Of a DNA stretch of 64,000 nucleotides, positions 25,480 to 36,540 are shown in pieces. Every line of letters starts with the position of its first letter. The stretch's first letter is position 1. A model generated the notes under the pieces. The model saw nothing but the letters and a program-made list of their open reading frames with translations, made no database searches and was not told the origin of the DNA. The stretch comes from Trema orientale. Taxonomy: Eukaryota > Streptophyta > Magnoliopsida > Rosales > Cannabaceae. The stretch covers positions 1,407,203-1,471,202 of the forward strand of contig JXTC01000028.1 of the NCBI GenBank assembly GCA_002914845.1. The letters are read 5' to 3'. A program made the position numbers and the translations under genes.

Positions 25480-26315
25480 TGTTACTAGTAGTCACAAGTT
25501 TGTGACTGAGGGTCATAGTTTGTTTTATATCGTTACGAATATTACGAGTTTTCAAAACATGTGAAATGTCATAATTTTGTGAACGATGGTCACAATTTTT
25601 TTGACATATTTTCTCAGTATGTTTTAAATTGTTACATTACTCACCATTTTGTTACTGTTTATCACAATTTTGTGATAAATAGTCAGAGTCTGTTTTACAT
25701 AGTTACAAATATTGTCACAAATTTTACACATGGTCACAATTTTGTGACTCAAAGTAACAATGTTTTACATTGTTATTATGATTTGTACAATCTTTACATT
25801 TTACCTTGATTTATGAGTCTAAGTCATAATATTTGTGCCAACCTTACAAAAGGAAGATAAATATTCTTATTAGCCAACAATTGATTGTCATGGCAGTCAT
25901 AATTTTCTGTCATGTAACTCTGATCTGTGACTATTACTCACAACATTTGCGCCTATCTTTTTTTTTCTTTTTTTTGTTGTTGAATATATTGGATAACAAT
26001 ATGCCTATCTTATAAAAGCAAAATATGCTTTCATATTGGATAACAATGGCTTTATGACATTTTTCTAACATAAACTAATTTTACAATAAAACCATGCTAT
26101 TGTATTTATTAATAGTCATATCTGTATTACTTACATTCACATAATTATTGACAATTCAGAAATGAAGTTGGTCTTAATGCAAGATCTGGTTTGTGACTAC
26201 AAGTCACACAATTTGTGACAACTACACATAACTCACAGGTAATAATGTGTGATTTTAGGCCACAAAATTTCTGACAGTATTCAAGATACGTGACTTAGAG
26301 TCACAAAAGTTGTGA
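25480..26315. repeat. Array of GTCACAA-N-TTGTGAC near-palindromes (element 1)
   Basis: Examples are AGTCACAAGTTTGTGACT (25489), GTCATAATTTTGTGA (25568), TATCACAATTTTGTGATA (25659), GGTCACAATTTTGTGACT (25732), AAGTCACACAATTTGTGACA (26203) and GAGTCACAAAAGTTGTGATA (26298). Spacing is irregular, about 40 to 90 bp between units. No coding frame explains the pattern. Confidence 0.8.
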
Positions 26316-26579
26316 TAATCACACATTTTAAGACTACTTTCAATAACTTAATAGTTTATAACAATATCTAACAATACCATAAACTCATGGAAAATCTATT
26401 TTTCACGTGAAAAACTATGCCAATTGTGTTCTTCCAAAAAAAAAAAAAAAAGAAGAAGAAGAAGAAGAAGCAAAAGATTAGTAGTGTGTGACTGTAGCTT
26501 GACTTTCATGTGACTCCTCCTCATTTTTATAGCAGGCAGCAATGCCTCCTAAATAAAATAAATATGCAAAAAAGAATCC

Positions 26580-27788
26580 TCACTGGAGTGTACGCACAAA
26601 GATTCGATTATTCAGACAAAAGTCCTTGTTCCTTGTGATAAAACAATTCATTGCTTGAGTTTGCAAGGGGAAGCGTACAATTGCCATTTTATCTGGGAAC
26701 CCCACTCTGCAAGATCATTAGTTGGTTCAGATAGTATACATCAAGAAAATTATTAAAAGGATTATAAGCTTTATAATATTTTCGCAAACTAATACTAACC
26801 TGAGAAAAAACTGGATGGAGAATGCATCATACTCACAAGCAGACAGAAATCTTTCAATATCTAGAAAAATTGCATTTCGAGGGACTCCTTGCAGTAGAAC
26901 CTGAAAAAGAGTCAGCATGTTTGACAATAATCATCATTTATCATGTAGTGGGAAAATAAATGCACTCAGTAGCACTAAACAAGCCTAGGTGCCTGAATAA
27001 TTAGTTATCTTATATTGCATGATAAGCTACACACAAAGGTTAAAATCTTTAAAAAAGAGGATAAATTCAGAAAACAGATTGTTGTAACTTCGTAAGAATA
27101 ACTCTTTCAAAGGCAATTATAAATTAGTAAATAACTTAATGCCAAAGTTAAACTACATCAATTTCCAGCAAAAAAGGCTCAAACATCATTAAAGCTTTTT
27201 CCTTAAACAAATTACATGCACCCATCATAGAAACATAAGAAAATGGTACATATACTAGTCCATGGACCCAAATTACACCTTTCCAGCAAATTGATAATAT
27301 CTGTCTTCAATGTATTTCTAGTAATTCCATATAACCTCGCATACACCGAACCTGAAATTATACCAATATAAATCTTTTATCAGCTAACCAAACCCTAAAT
27401 TCAACTTCCTTCTTTTTTTTTACACCCCCCTCTAATTGTATAAAAATCCCTTCTTTGAAAACTTTATTTTTTTTCCTATCAATACGATTCTACAATTTCC
27501 GGTTAATTACATGAATTGAGAAGTTGGATACATAAACCCCTAAAGTCCTAAATACCTAATTATGAACAATGACAAAAATTGACAAAAATGACAACATTTA
27601 AGCTTAAAAGAATGAAGGGTTTGTCCGTACCAAGGGCTGAGGTTCTGAGGAAGGAATCGATGACCTGGTCCTGGGTCTGATTCGGTCGAGAACCGTCTCG
27701 CGTGGAAGCTATAGCCACTTATCCGTAATGTACGGATTATGAAGCGATTTAAACTGATTGCAGTTCGGACGAGTCCAAGCTTCAGCAT
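26580..27788 (-). pseudogene. Captured RRM-type (organellar) RNA-binding protein gene, broken
   Basis: Exon-like blocks on the minus strand are 27788-27631, 27351-27279, 26900-26800 and 26706-26580, separated by sequences with GT...AG borders. The first encodes MLKLGLVRTAISLNRFIIRT and, in a shifted frame, QDQVIDSFLRTSALG. The second gives SVYARLYGITRNTLKTDII. The third gives VLLQGVPRNAIFLDIERFLS and CEYDAFSIQFFLR. The last gives DKMAIVRFPLQTQAMNCFIT and ends FVRTLQ then stop. From memory this order resembles a plant RNA-binding (RRM) family with a mitochondrial-type N-terminus. A frame change near 27714-27734 and a degenerate or missing stretch between blocks two and three (27278-26901) make it a pseudogene. 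It lies inside the Mutator-like element, so capture is likely. Family naming is recall, not a search. Confidence 0.68.
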
Positions 27789-28080
27789 TTTTACGGTCTT
27801 TAGAGAGATGATGGAGCAACGAGAGTATTCAGTTCAAAGCTTCGGAGTACGATAATTGAAGCGTGGAGTCTCGATTCTCTTTGGCTTGTGTTTTAAGGTG
27901 GTAGAGCTGATAGTCATGGAGAAGCTTGAGATCGGCAAGGGTATTCTCCATCTCGTGAACAGAGATGAGCTTGAGAGGCATTTTAGGGTTAGAGAGGGTA
28001 TAGTTATGATGAGGGAGAGGAGGGCGATGGTAGGGTGTAGTTGGTGATGAGGCGTCTAGCTCTCTGAGAGAAAGAAGGGC
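27789..28080. other. GC-richer segment of unknown origin inside Mutator-like element 1
   Basis: Lies between the captured gene's ATG and the right terminal repeat. It is much less AT-rich than its surroundings and may be the captured gene's promoter and leader or a second captured fragment. No protein family was recognised on either strand. Confidence 0.4.
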
Positions 28081-28170
28081 TTTCTGGACTTTTTCTTTCT
28101 TAACTTGAACTAGAAAAGTTATTTTGAAAAATTAAATTAAAAAAGTCAATTGCTCTCAAAAAGGTCGGGA

Positions 28171-29739
28171 AATAAGAGAGATGGAGGCCATCATTGATTG
28201 CTCAAAAAAAGAAAAATTATCATTTGTCATCATCGGAACGACAAAGGATGAAAAAAAATAAGAAAACATAATTCAGTTTCCTATACTACCCATCCACTAG
28301 ACTTATTATGAGTTACACATATCTACATTTTTAATTTTTTTAAAAAAAATTAATTTCAAGGCGAAAAGCGAGATAATCTAAAATTAAAACTAATGTTCTT
28401 AATTTCATAGAAACTTACTAGGATGTCAATTTATCTCGGTGGGCCAATAACCCTATTGGAACGAGTTTGGGGTTTCCTCGAGGATCTGGGGCGGGCAGTT
28501 GTTTAAAAACATATATAGGTTTGAGGGTTTTTGAGGATGGTAACGTCTATTAGGATTTGGGCCTTGTAAGCATTTTCTGTAATAACTTTTAAGTTCAATA
28601 AAGGTATTTTGTTTTTGTTTTTGTTTTTTGTTTTTTGGTTTTTGTTTTATGCATTATTTATAATATAAGATTATTTATACCAAATGTATATACCCCCAGA
28701 TTCTTAGACTAAAAGATGATGATAGAATTATACACCTAAGAAGTTATATGTGGAAAACATAACTCTGTATCTAGTCTAAAATCGTTCACAGGCCACAAGA
28801 TTATAGCTAAATACTATATCCGGTACGTGAGTTGTTGGCTCTTCCTATTTAAATTAGGAGTGACGAATTTAAAATCACCAAAGTATATATTTGACTTTAA
28901 ACAGATAACCTAGTGTGCTATAAAATGTACTGAACAAACCAAGTGAAATATGTTTTTATATATTTATTGTTACTAAAATATTTATTCTTAATAGCACAAT
29001 TAAAAATCTCTATCTTAATCATAGGATAAATAATAAACTCATATTCATGTACTATATTATTTGATTTATTAAAGAGTACAACCTTATGTTTATTTAATTT
29101 GATCTCAGTAGTTGGATAATATGCCTTCATAGATATATAGAATATATATTTATAAATAAGGAAATCATAACTCTTATCGATCAAAGAGTTAATGTCACCT
29201 AATTAAAATAAGAGTACTTGGATAATTTAAGTTTAATGCTGAGTGTAAAATAAATGAATTTATTGGGGAAGACGAGAATTTTACTAGAAAGAGATACAAA
29301 TGCCATTGAGAGAGCTGTTCAAACAATGCCCTTAACAAGTGTACGTACAAAATAGAAAGAAAAATAACTAAATACTATTAATTAAAAATGGTCATTTAGT
29401 TATAAATTTTTGAACTGGGACCACATATTAATTCACATTAAGAAAATGGGACGTCTACCCTAAATTACAGGACGACAAAATGTTGTCAATTTCTAATTAG
29501 CAGAATATATTATTTTCAAATTCTAGTGATATTAAAAGAATGAAAATACATGGTTACAAACTTATCTTGACCAATAACCACATTCAATTTCAATATTGTT
29601 ACTGGTTAAGGTACTAACCTCCTCTTTTATTGAACAAAAGAATTTAACACATTTGCTACTTAGGACCATATTCACTAACTGATAAGTAGCAAAACTCTTG
29701 TAAATATGGTGCAAGTCTTGTATCCATAACATTTTTAAA
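28171..29739. other. AT-rich intergenic DNA
   Basis: No gene recognised. Near 28580-28650 a TTCAATAAAGGTATTTTG word precedes a (TTTTTG)n run, which could be the tail of a retroposed sequence. A piece of family B terminal sequence (CTTGTATCCATAACAT) lies at 29718-29733. Confidence 0.45.
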
Positions 29740-29917
29740 GAGTAGTACTATGGGGACTATAAGAGGCCAACATCACATAACATATCAGTTTATTAATGTG
29801 AGATTTTAATAAATAGACTGTATCCCATATGGATCACATTTAAAGTGTCATCCTAATTCCATGGTAATAGACTCACACTTCATTTGGTGTTAGGCACTTG
29901 TATCCATAACATTATTT
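29740..29917. mobile_element. MITE, family B copy 3
   Basis: The left end GAGTAGTACTATGGGGACTA and the reverse complement of the right end (AAATAATGTTATGGATACAA, then GTGCCTAACACCAAATGAAG) match the family seen at 14624 and 18663. The copy is short, about 178 bp, and is preceded by a further family B end fragment. Confidence 0.6.
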
Positions 29918-31854
29918 TTTTTTAACGTTTTTCATCTTTACATGTGGTAACCTTGAAAGAAATTTTCTTTAAGATCATGCAATGACAAATGACATCTCCC
30001 TTTAATTATTGATTTTAATTACTTAATTGGCCATGGTAATTCCTTCTTTTGGGAAAATGTGCTAAAATGTCTATTCTTTTTTTTTTTTTTTGGGTAATGA
30101 ATGGTCTATTCTATTTAGTAATTTTAGTAAGAGGCTTAAAAGTTGTAAAAATAACTCATGATATGACTATGAGTAATTGCTCTATTACCTTTTTACCCAA
30201 AGTATTTGCTCGATATAATTATCGAGCATTGCGAGCTTCTCGATAATATTTTCAAATATTATTGAGTAGTATCGAGTTATACTTGATAGAGATTATTCTA
30301 GTCTTTAAGTTCATAACTTATAGAGACTAATTTTACAGTAGTAGTATGGAAAATTACATGCTAAGAGACTATTTAAAATAGGCTCTTTTGTCGCTTTTAT
30401 AGCATTATCATCCTTGTATAAAAGTTATTCTTGTATATAAGTTATACTCATCATCATCAGTACTAAACTATGTTGGGTTATATTTTTGATTTATTTGCAA
30501 AAAGTAGTATTTCTCGACAATACTCAATTATACTTAACTACATACTCCCTACGTTCAACACTATACTCAACAATATAAAAAGACTCTTTTGCAAAGAATT
30601 TTAAAACTTAGACTTTTTATTAAAACTCACTTTAAAATGGTCCATTCTAACTAATTCTTTCTTTAAATATTTTTGAAAAATGCTTACTTTTCTCTGCTTA
30701 TACTTGATATATATATTATTATTATTATTATTATTATTTATTAGAAGACCTTACACTACCGACAAGTATTTCTGACATTGATAAATAGGTACAATAGTAT
30801 TCCATACTACAGAAGCACCCTAATAATTTGAGCGAAAAACTTGCAAGTACCAAATATCACCATAAAAGAAGTTGAGACAAAAACAATGATAGAGCTTAAG
30901 CCCTACAAGTTCACAGAGCAGTTATACATATAACTTTAGAGGCACTAATTAGAACGATCGAGATTACAAGTTATGGACTGCGAGACATTATTATTAGATT
31001 TATTAGCCAATAAACATGTAACAAAGGGAGTGTACTTGAAGAAATTTGTACAGACGTAATAGTGAGCTTAAACCCTACAAATGTAGGAATTACGCCAGAG
31101 GCAGAGTATGTATATATAATAAGTACGCACTAAAAGTAGTTTAGAAAGCTTTCAACTTTCCCTATATATGTATACCTTGCCTTGTATGTAATATTCAACT
31201 ACAGTACATATATAAATATTCCAGATTGTGTCAGCCAACATATTAGAGCCAAGTACTATAAAGAAGTTCAACTAGGTTAATCAACCACCTTTGTATCCTA
31301 TAAATATTGCTGATTGTACTAGTACTTGACAAACTAGAAATATCGAATAGTTCCATATCAACCTAATTGCGATTCGCTATATATACTATGATCTTATCAT
31401 GATCATGTGCTTTATATTTCTGTTGATCAGTGGATCATGTGCTGTATGTTACCCCACATACCATACATACTACTTTACTATAACCTCGTCCTGTACACAG
31501 ACCCATATAAAATAATCATGACATATAATTCTAAAAAAAGCATCAATTTCTTTAGCGTTATTCACAAGTTGAACATCCATTTTTTAAGAAAAAAACAGAA
31601 GACACGTGTTATTCTCCTTCTTTTTATTATCTCTTGTACAGTTGTATATGTCAAAATATCTTTTGGCCATGCATGTAGTGTCTGCCCCTCTTTGGGAACA
31701 CGTATAGTACTGTTTTTCTACTTAACCCGTCTCCGTTTTCTTCGTCTCTCTGTCTGTAAATTAAGATTGAAAGAAAGAAGATAACAATTAGTCTATGCAA
31801 ATTAACTTAATGGTATATATGTCTGCTATTATATATATATATATATTGGCACCA
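29918..31854. other. Intergenic DNA upstream of the CONSTANS-like gene
   Basis: No protein gene is supported. At 30205-30300 there is a cluster of ATCGAG/CTCGAT words around Y-shaped repeats. At about 30884 and 31060 two diverged segments share GAGCTTAAGCCCTACAA / GAGCTTAAACCCTACAA. A G-box core (ACACGTGT) lies at 31603-31610. An open frame at 31407-31784 lacks an ATG and family similarity. Confidence 0.45.
31603..31610. promoter_or_regulatory. G-box (ACACGTGT) upstream of the CONSTANS-like gene
   Basis: A palindromic CACGTG core, the binding word of plant bHLH and bZIP factors, about 810 bp upstream of the ATG. Function is inference from the motif and position. Confidence 0.35.
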
Positions 31855-31869
31855 ATTTAATAGGTAACT

Positions 31870-32310
31870 TTTTTTTTTGTTTATTCATACGTATTGTTTT
31901 GCTTAATTAAAATTTATCACGCACGACTTTTTATGATAAAATTTATAGAGAGAAAAATATTAAATAATAAATATTTATTTTTATTATTATTTTTTCCAAC
32001 TACTTAAATTATAGTAACTGTTAGATTATTAATCCAACAATTAAAAAAAATATACTTATAAATAAGTAAAAAAAAAATACCTATTAGATTGAGAACCTCT
32101 ATACATATATATAGGTTATTTGTTTTACTATTATTTTATCTAATTAAAATTTGTTATGCACATTTTTTTTTATAATTTTAGGTAAGAAGAGAAAAATAAT
32201 AAATAATATGTATTTATTTTTATTATTATTTTTTTAAATCAAATTATGATAACCGTTAAATAAATGTTCCAACGATTAAAAAGAATACTTACAAATACCT
32301 ACTGAATTAT
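31870..32310 (+). repeat. Tandem duplication, about 237-bp unit, in the CONSTANS-like promoter
   Basis: The unit TAATTAAAATTTATCACGCAC ... AATAAATATTTATTTTTATT (from 31904) recurs as TAATTAAAATTTGTTATGCAC ... ATATGTATTTATTTTTATTA (from 32141), followed in each by a conserved ACYGTTARAT...CCAACRATTAAAAA block. The copies have diverged, so the duplication is old. Confidence 0.7.
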
Positions 32311-32421
32311 GTCGTGTATATATATATATATATAATACACAAAGAGCAATAATGAAAAAAACATGCAATGATTAAACAAATTTACGTTGAAAAGTACCAT
32401 ATCATCATAATCATCATCATC

Positions 32422-33698
32422 ATGGAATCTTTCCAAGCCCTTTGGAGTGCAGAAATCCGCAAGTCGTGCGAGTCGTGCCAGGTGGCCAAGGCGACCGTGT
32501 TCTGCCGCCCCGACTCGGCCTTCCTCTGCCTCAGCTGCGACGCCGAGATTCACGGCGCCAACAAGGTTGCCTCTCGGTACCACCGCGAGTGGATGTGCGT
32601 CGTGTGCGAACAAGGCCCCGCGGCGGTCGTGTGCAATCCCGATGCCGCCGCTCTTTGCGCCACGTGCGATGCCGACCTCCACTCCCCTGGCACACGTGCT
32701 AGCCGGCACGTGCGCGTCCCCGTCATGCCTTACCTTGGATGGGAGCCCTTCTCCTCCTCCTCCATTGGACCAGGCCATGAAAGAGGTGGCGGTCCGAACA
32801 GCGGAGACTCATCCGGGTCGGAGCTCGTTGAGGGATCGGATTTCATGTCCGTGGACGAGTTATCCACCTATGTGGATTCGTTTCTTGTATTTGATCGTGA
32901 CCCGAGTCCGAGTCGGGTCAGACAGGGTTCGGATCATAGGTCGGAGCCGCCTCCTTTAGTGTCAACAAACCAATCCTGGGATAACCTCTCCGGAAATGAG
33001 TTTTGCGGTTCATTCCAACATACTACTACTACTGCACAGTCTCTTAGTCAACACGTATTTTATTTATTAGATGCGTTTTTCAGAGACTACTTTGGTAACA
33101 CTTTCATTTTTTTTATTTTTTACTATAATATATTATATCATTATATCATTATTTGTTTAAAAATTAAATGAATCGAACTGTTTGAGCATATAGTTGGGAT
33201 GTGATTGACTTTATTCTGTTCGATTTTCAGAATCAGTCACATATATTTAAAAGGAAAAAAAATGGAGGAACGTAAAGATATTCTCTTTATTGTTTCTAAA
33301 AGCAAAAGAAACAAAAACAAAATAAAAAAATGAAAGTGTTACCTTACTAAAGACTTGATCATCATATCGTATCGATATTGAAGGCGCTTAGTTTTCAGGT
33401 AACATCGGCACCAACACAGTTATTGTTCCAAGATGTTCGGAACGAGAGCTTCATGTCATGTACACGTCGTGCTTGCCAGAACCAAACCGGCCATGAGGAC
33501 AGTACAAGATCGGTTGCGAAGCAGTACTTCTGCGAAAAGTATCGACACGAGAGGGTTTTGAGGTTCAGAGAGAAAAGAAAGAAGCGGAGATTCGAGAAAA
33601 CCGTGCGGCGGTATGCTTTGAGGAAAGCTTTAGCCGACACCAGGCTCAGAATCAAAGGCCGGTTTGTCAAATGGCCCGGAAACGACGCCACCAGCTGA
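32422..33698 (+). CDS. CONSTANS-like B-box/CCT transcription regulator (two exons)
   Basis: Exon 1 is 32422-33054 and exon 2 is 33399-33698. The donor is CAC|GTATTT, the acceptor is TTTTCAG, phase 0, and the product has 310 residues. B-box 1 uses Cys16, Cys19, Cys28, Cys36, Cys39 and His44. B-box 2 uses Cys59, Cys62, Cys71, Cys79, Cys82, His87 and His96. The CCT domain spans about 259-302 ([17 protein letters not shown] ... RIKGRFVK). CONSTANS-like proteins act in the nucleus in photoperiod and light signalling, CCT contacting NF-Y subunits and DNA. The family's intron position is kept. Oddities: in B-box 1 the last expected His is Tyr53 followed by His54; CCT has an extra Arg (VRRYALRK), Leu for the usual Pro in the TRPR-type word, and ends in KWPGNDATS; no VP motif is seen. 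An in-frame ATG at 32368 would add an Ile run and is less likely. Confidence 0.88.
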
Positions 33699-35522
33699 GA
33701 GTTATGGCCGGCCGCCGCATTCACAGCCGCTGACGCCGCGGCCGCCATGGTGTTGGATTAATTTATTTCATATCTTATTGTCATAATTAGAAGGGGTAGA
33801 CTGCTATTTTGCACGATCAAATTATTTTCAAAATCATAATTTTAAATTTTGTTGTTGTTGCGAACTAATTATTATAATTGATAATTAATATGATAGGCCC
33901 ATTATTTGATTCTCATATGGATATAAAGAAATAATGCGCGTGTTACGAAACATTTTGGTTAGTAGAATCTAAATCAGGTTCCGGGTGATGTCAAAGTTGA
34001 TGACGTACGTTCTTGCTAGCTTCGATTTAGGTAGTAAGGAAAAGAAAAAATTCGATAATGTACTTTGAATTATAAAACTCGAAGTCTATCCTCGTGTCTC
34101 ACCTAGTTTTGTGATTCTTTTGGGTAACTTCGTTTATAGCTTGTACTTTTGATACGGAACCATAGGACTTAGTGGCCTTTATCTACCGGAAGAAGTGCCA
34201 AGAACCAAAACATAGCCACGTGTCTCTTGAACTAAAGCCCACTAAGTCATATTTGCAACTAATTTCTTTTGCTTGAACATCGGATCAGTATTTTGATATT
34301 CTCAAAGGACCACAATTAATCAAAGGTGGGTGGTGACTTCAAGTTGTGCAATCTCTCATTTCACAAAAAAAAACTAATAGAGGGGCACCCATCAAAGATC
34401 CAAAATATAGCTGACTGTATTTGTACTAATTTAATCTGACGGATATATATTAGAAGTTGCAGAGAACAAAATCTCCCCCCAAAGCTTATCTTATCTAGAA
34501 TTCGGTTATAAGAACTTTAGTATTTGATTAGGTGTTTAGGTGTTCATCTCATCTTGTAAATGAATTCCAATTTTTATTTATTTATTTTTTTTCCCCCTTT
34601 GGCTTCATTGGCCATTCGCAAGTGGCTCTGTCCAACAAAGGAATCTAATATACAGAGGTATTTGGGAATGGAAATTTCAAAATGGGTTTGTAAGTTTTTG
34701 CTAGTGGTAATGGACTTTCATTTAAGAGGGGTTCTCAGTTAAAGAATAATGAAGTTTCGGTTTGGACTAGAAGAACGAAATGGGCTGGGAGTAGCTAGCT
34801 GGGACTTGGGAAGAAGAAGGAATTTGCCTTCTCTGATTTTATTTTTTTATTTTTTATTTTTTCAACATGATTTAGTAAGTAGGCGTTAATAGCAAGGGAC
34901 AACAAGTGGGTGTATTTAGGCTCTTGGGACAGGAAATAAAACAAGAAATTGAGACAGATGATCGCACTCCCAGAACGATATCACTTAAAATAATGATAAA
35001 CTTCTATATCTTGATAAATTAATAGCCTTTGTTAAATAATATTTTTGTTTGTCTCCGATTATATGGCAAAGTAGTAAATAAATAATTCAATATATTTATA
35101 ATGAAAGGTGCTCTATAGCTAACCTATGTCTATTATTCATACAAATCACTTTAATACATTTTTTAATTTATTAGAGAATTAACCCTAGATAAAATTAGTT
35201 TTTACTACAGGAGTTTAGAAAGATATTATCCATGATCCATCTCCTTTTAACACCTCTATGTTAAACAAATTGTCTTAACTCCTCCACATTTCCTCTACTT
35301 TAGAATTAAAGATCAATCTTGACTACCGCAAACCTTTGTGTTGAATCATACTTATACATCAATTTATAATTCTAGGTGTTGAAATTATTTAGGCAAATCA
35401 TGATTCATGAGGCAAGTTGGTTAAATTAGATATGTTTTTATTTAAAATATTTTCTCTGACATTTTTTTCTTTCTCTAGATCTGCATTTTGATCGTCCAAC
35501 AAGGTCAAATATTTGTGTTTAG
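33699..35522. other. 3' flank of the CONSTANS-like gene and AT-rich intergenic DNA
   Basis: The first 50 bases are GC-rich (GCCGGCCGCC, GCCGCGGCCGCC) and belong to the gene's 3' region. The rest is AT-rich and no gene, RNA or structured repeat was recognised. Confidence 0.5.
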
Positions 35523-35689
35523 TTTCAAATAGGAAAATTGACGTGGATATTTCATATTTGAGGCAAATAAACTTTTTTAGTTCACTTTTTGATAATGACT
35601 TTTGTAGTTCAAAATAATGACCTTTTTAGTTGCTTTTGGAGAGAGAAAAAATAGTCATTCTAAAACTGTCCTTCTGCTCTTTTTCGCTT

Positions 35690-36215
35690 TATTACTGGTA
35701 GTCACAAATTGTGACTGCTTTTTTTTTTAATAGTTTGTTTTAAATCGTTACAAAGAATGTGAGTTTTTGTTACTGGTAGGCATAATTTGTGACTAATTTT
35801 TTACTTTTAAGTCATAATTTTGTGACTGATAGTCACAACTTTTATGACGCCTTTTCAAGGTATATTTTAAATTATTATATTACTCACAATTTTGACACTG
35901 ACAGTCACAATGTTGTGATTGTTGGTCACAATTTATTTTACATCGTTACGAAGATTGTGAGTTTTTGTTACTATTAGGCACAATTTGTGACCGATTTTTC
36001 GCTTTGAAGTCATAATTTTGTGACTGATGGTCACAACTTTTATGACTCCTTTTCCAAATATATTTTAAATTATTATATTACTTACAATTTTGAAACTGGT
36101 AGTCACAATATTGTGATTGGTAGTCACAATTTGTTTTATATCATTTACGAATAATTAAGACACTTTATACTTTAGTGTAACTAATAGTCACACGTTTGTG
36201 ACGTGTAGTAACAAA
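35690..36215. repeat. GTCACAA/TTGTGAC palindrome array with a 198-bp higher-order unit (element 2)
   Basis: AGTCACAAATTGTGACT (35700) is a nearly perfect palindrome. Others include AAGTCATAATTTTGTGACTG (35812 and 36009), AGTCACAATGTTGTGAT (35903) and AGTCACACGTTTGTGACG (36187). A larger unit beginning GTTTTTGTTACT repeats at 35763 and 35961, a period of 198 bp. Confidence 0.85.
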
Positions 36216-36540
36216 AGATAGAGAACATGCCACTTAACTCTGTAGTCAAGACATATATTTTTTTTTTCTTTAGGATTAATAGAATAAGAGTTTCTAATCA
36301 GAAATTTAAAGAATCCTTACAAGTTACAATATACTTTAACTTTTATTGTTATAAAAGACCTTTGAACTAAGTATCAAATTCAACCTCTATTTATATGATT
36401 TGGAGAAACTAAAAAGCCATGAATGCAGAGTGCCTTGTCCCTTATGAAATTCTATAACTAAACAACTCAAACAAAAGTAAGAAAAATAAGGGGAAAAAAT
36501 ATTCATAATCTTTTTTTTTCCTCCTTAAGCTAGAAATAAA

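Larger units (their letters stand above)
25323..28170. mobile_element. Mutator-like element 1 carrying a captured gene (Pack-MULE-like)
   Basis: The left end starts GGAAATTGACGCGGCTAGTT. It continues as GGTAAGTTGACTTTTTTAGT and then TTTAAAATGACTTTTATAGT. The reverse complement of 28090-28155 reads GCAATTGACTTTTTTAATTT, then TCAAAATAACTTTTCTAGTT, so the ends are long inverted repeats. The same terminal sequence bounds a second element at 35532-37400. From 25480 to 26310 the left half is an array of GTCACAA/TTGTGAC near-palindromes. The right half holds a broken minus-strand gene with introns (26580-27788). No transposase is present. The right border is approximate, because the outermost bases there have diverged, and no target duplication was found. 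Confidence 0.72.

Noticed and set aside
25480-26315. CRISPR-like array
   Set aside because: The repeats are palindromes of variable sequence and spacing in a plant transposon; there are no uniform direct repeats, unique spacers or cas genes.
30205-30620. Candidate large inverted repeat built from ATCGAG and TACTCAA words
   Set aside because: The pairing was too patchy by eye to define arms; a dot plot would be needed to support it.
31407-31784. 125-codon open frame upstream of the CONSTANS-like gene
   Set aside because: It begins at GTG, not ATG, has no family similarity, and its composition is that of AT-rich promoter DNA.
32299-32959. Antisense and alternative frames over exon 1 of the CONSTANS-like gene
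   Set aside because: GC-rich shadow frames; the B-box frame is the only one with conserved motifs.
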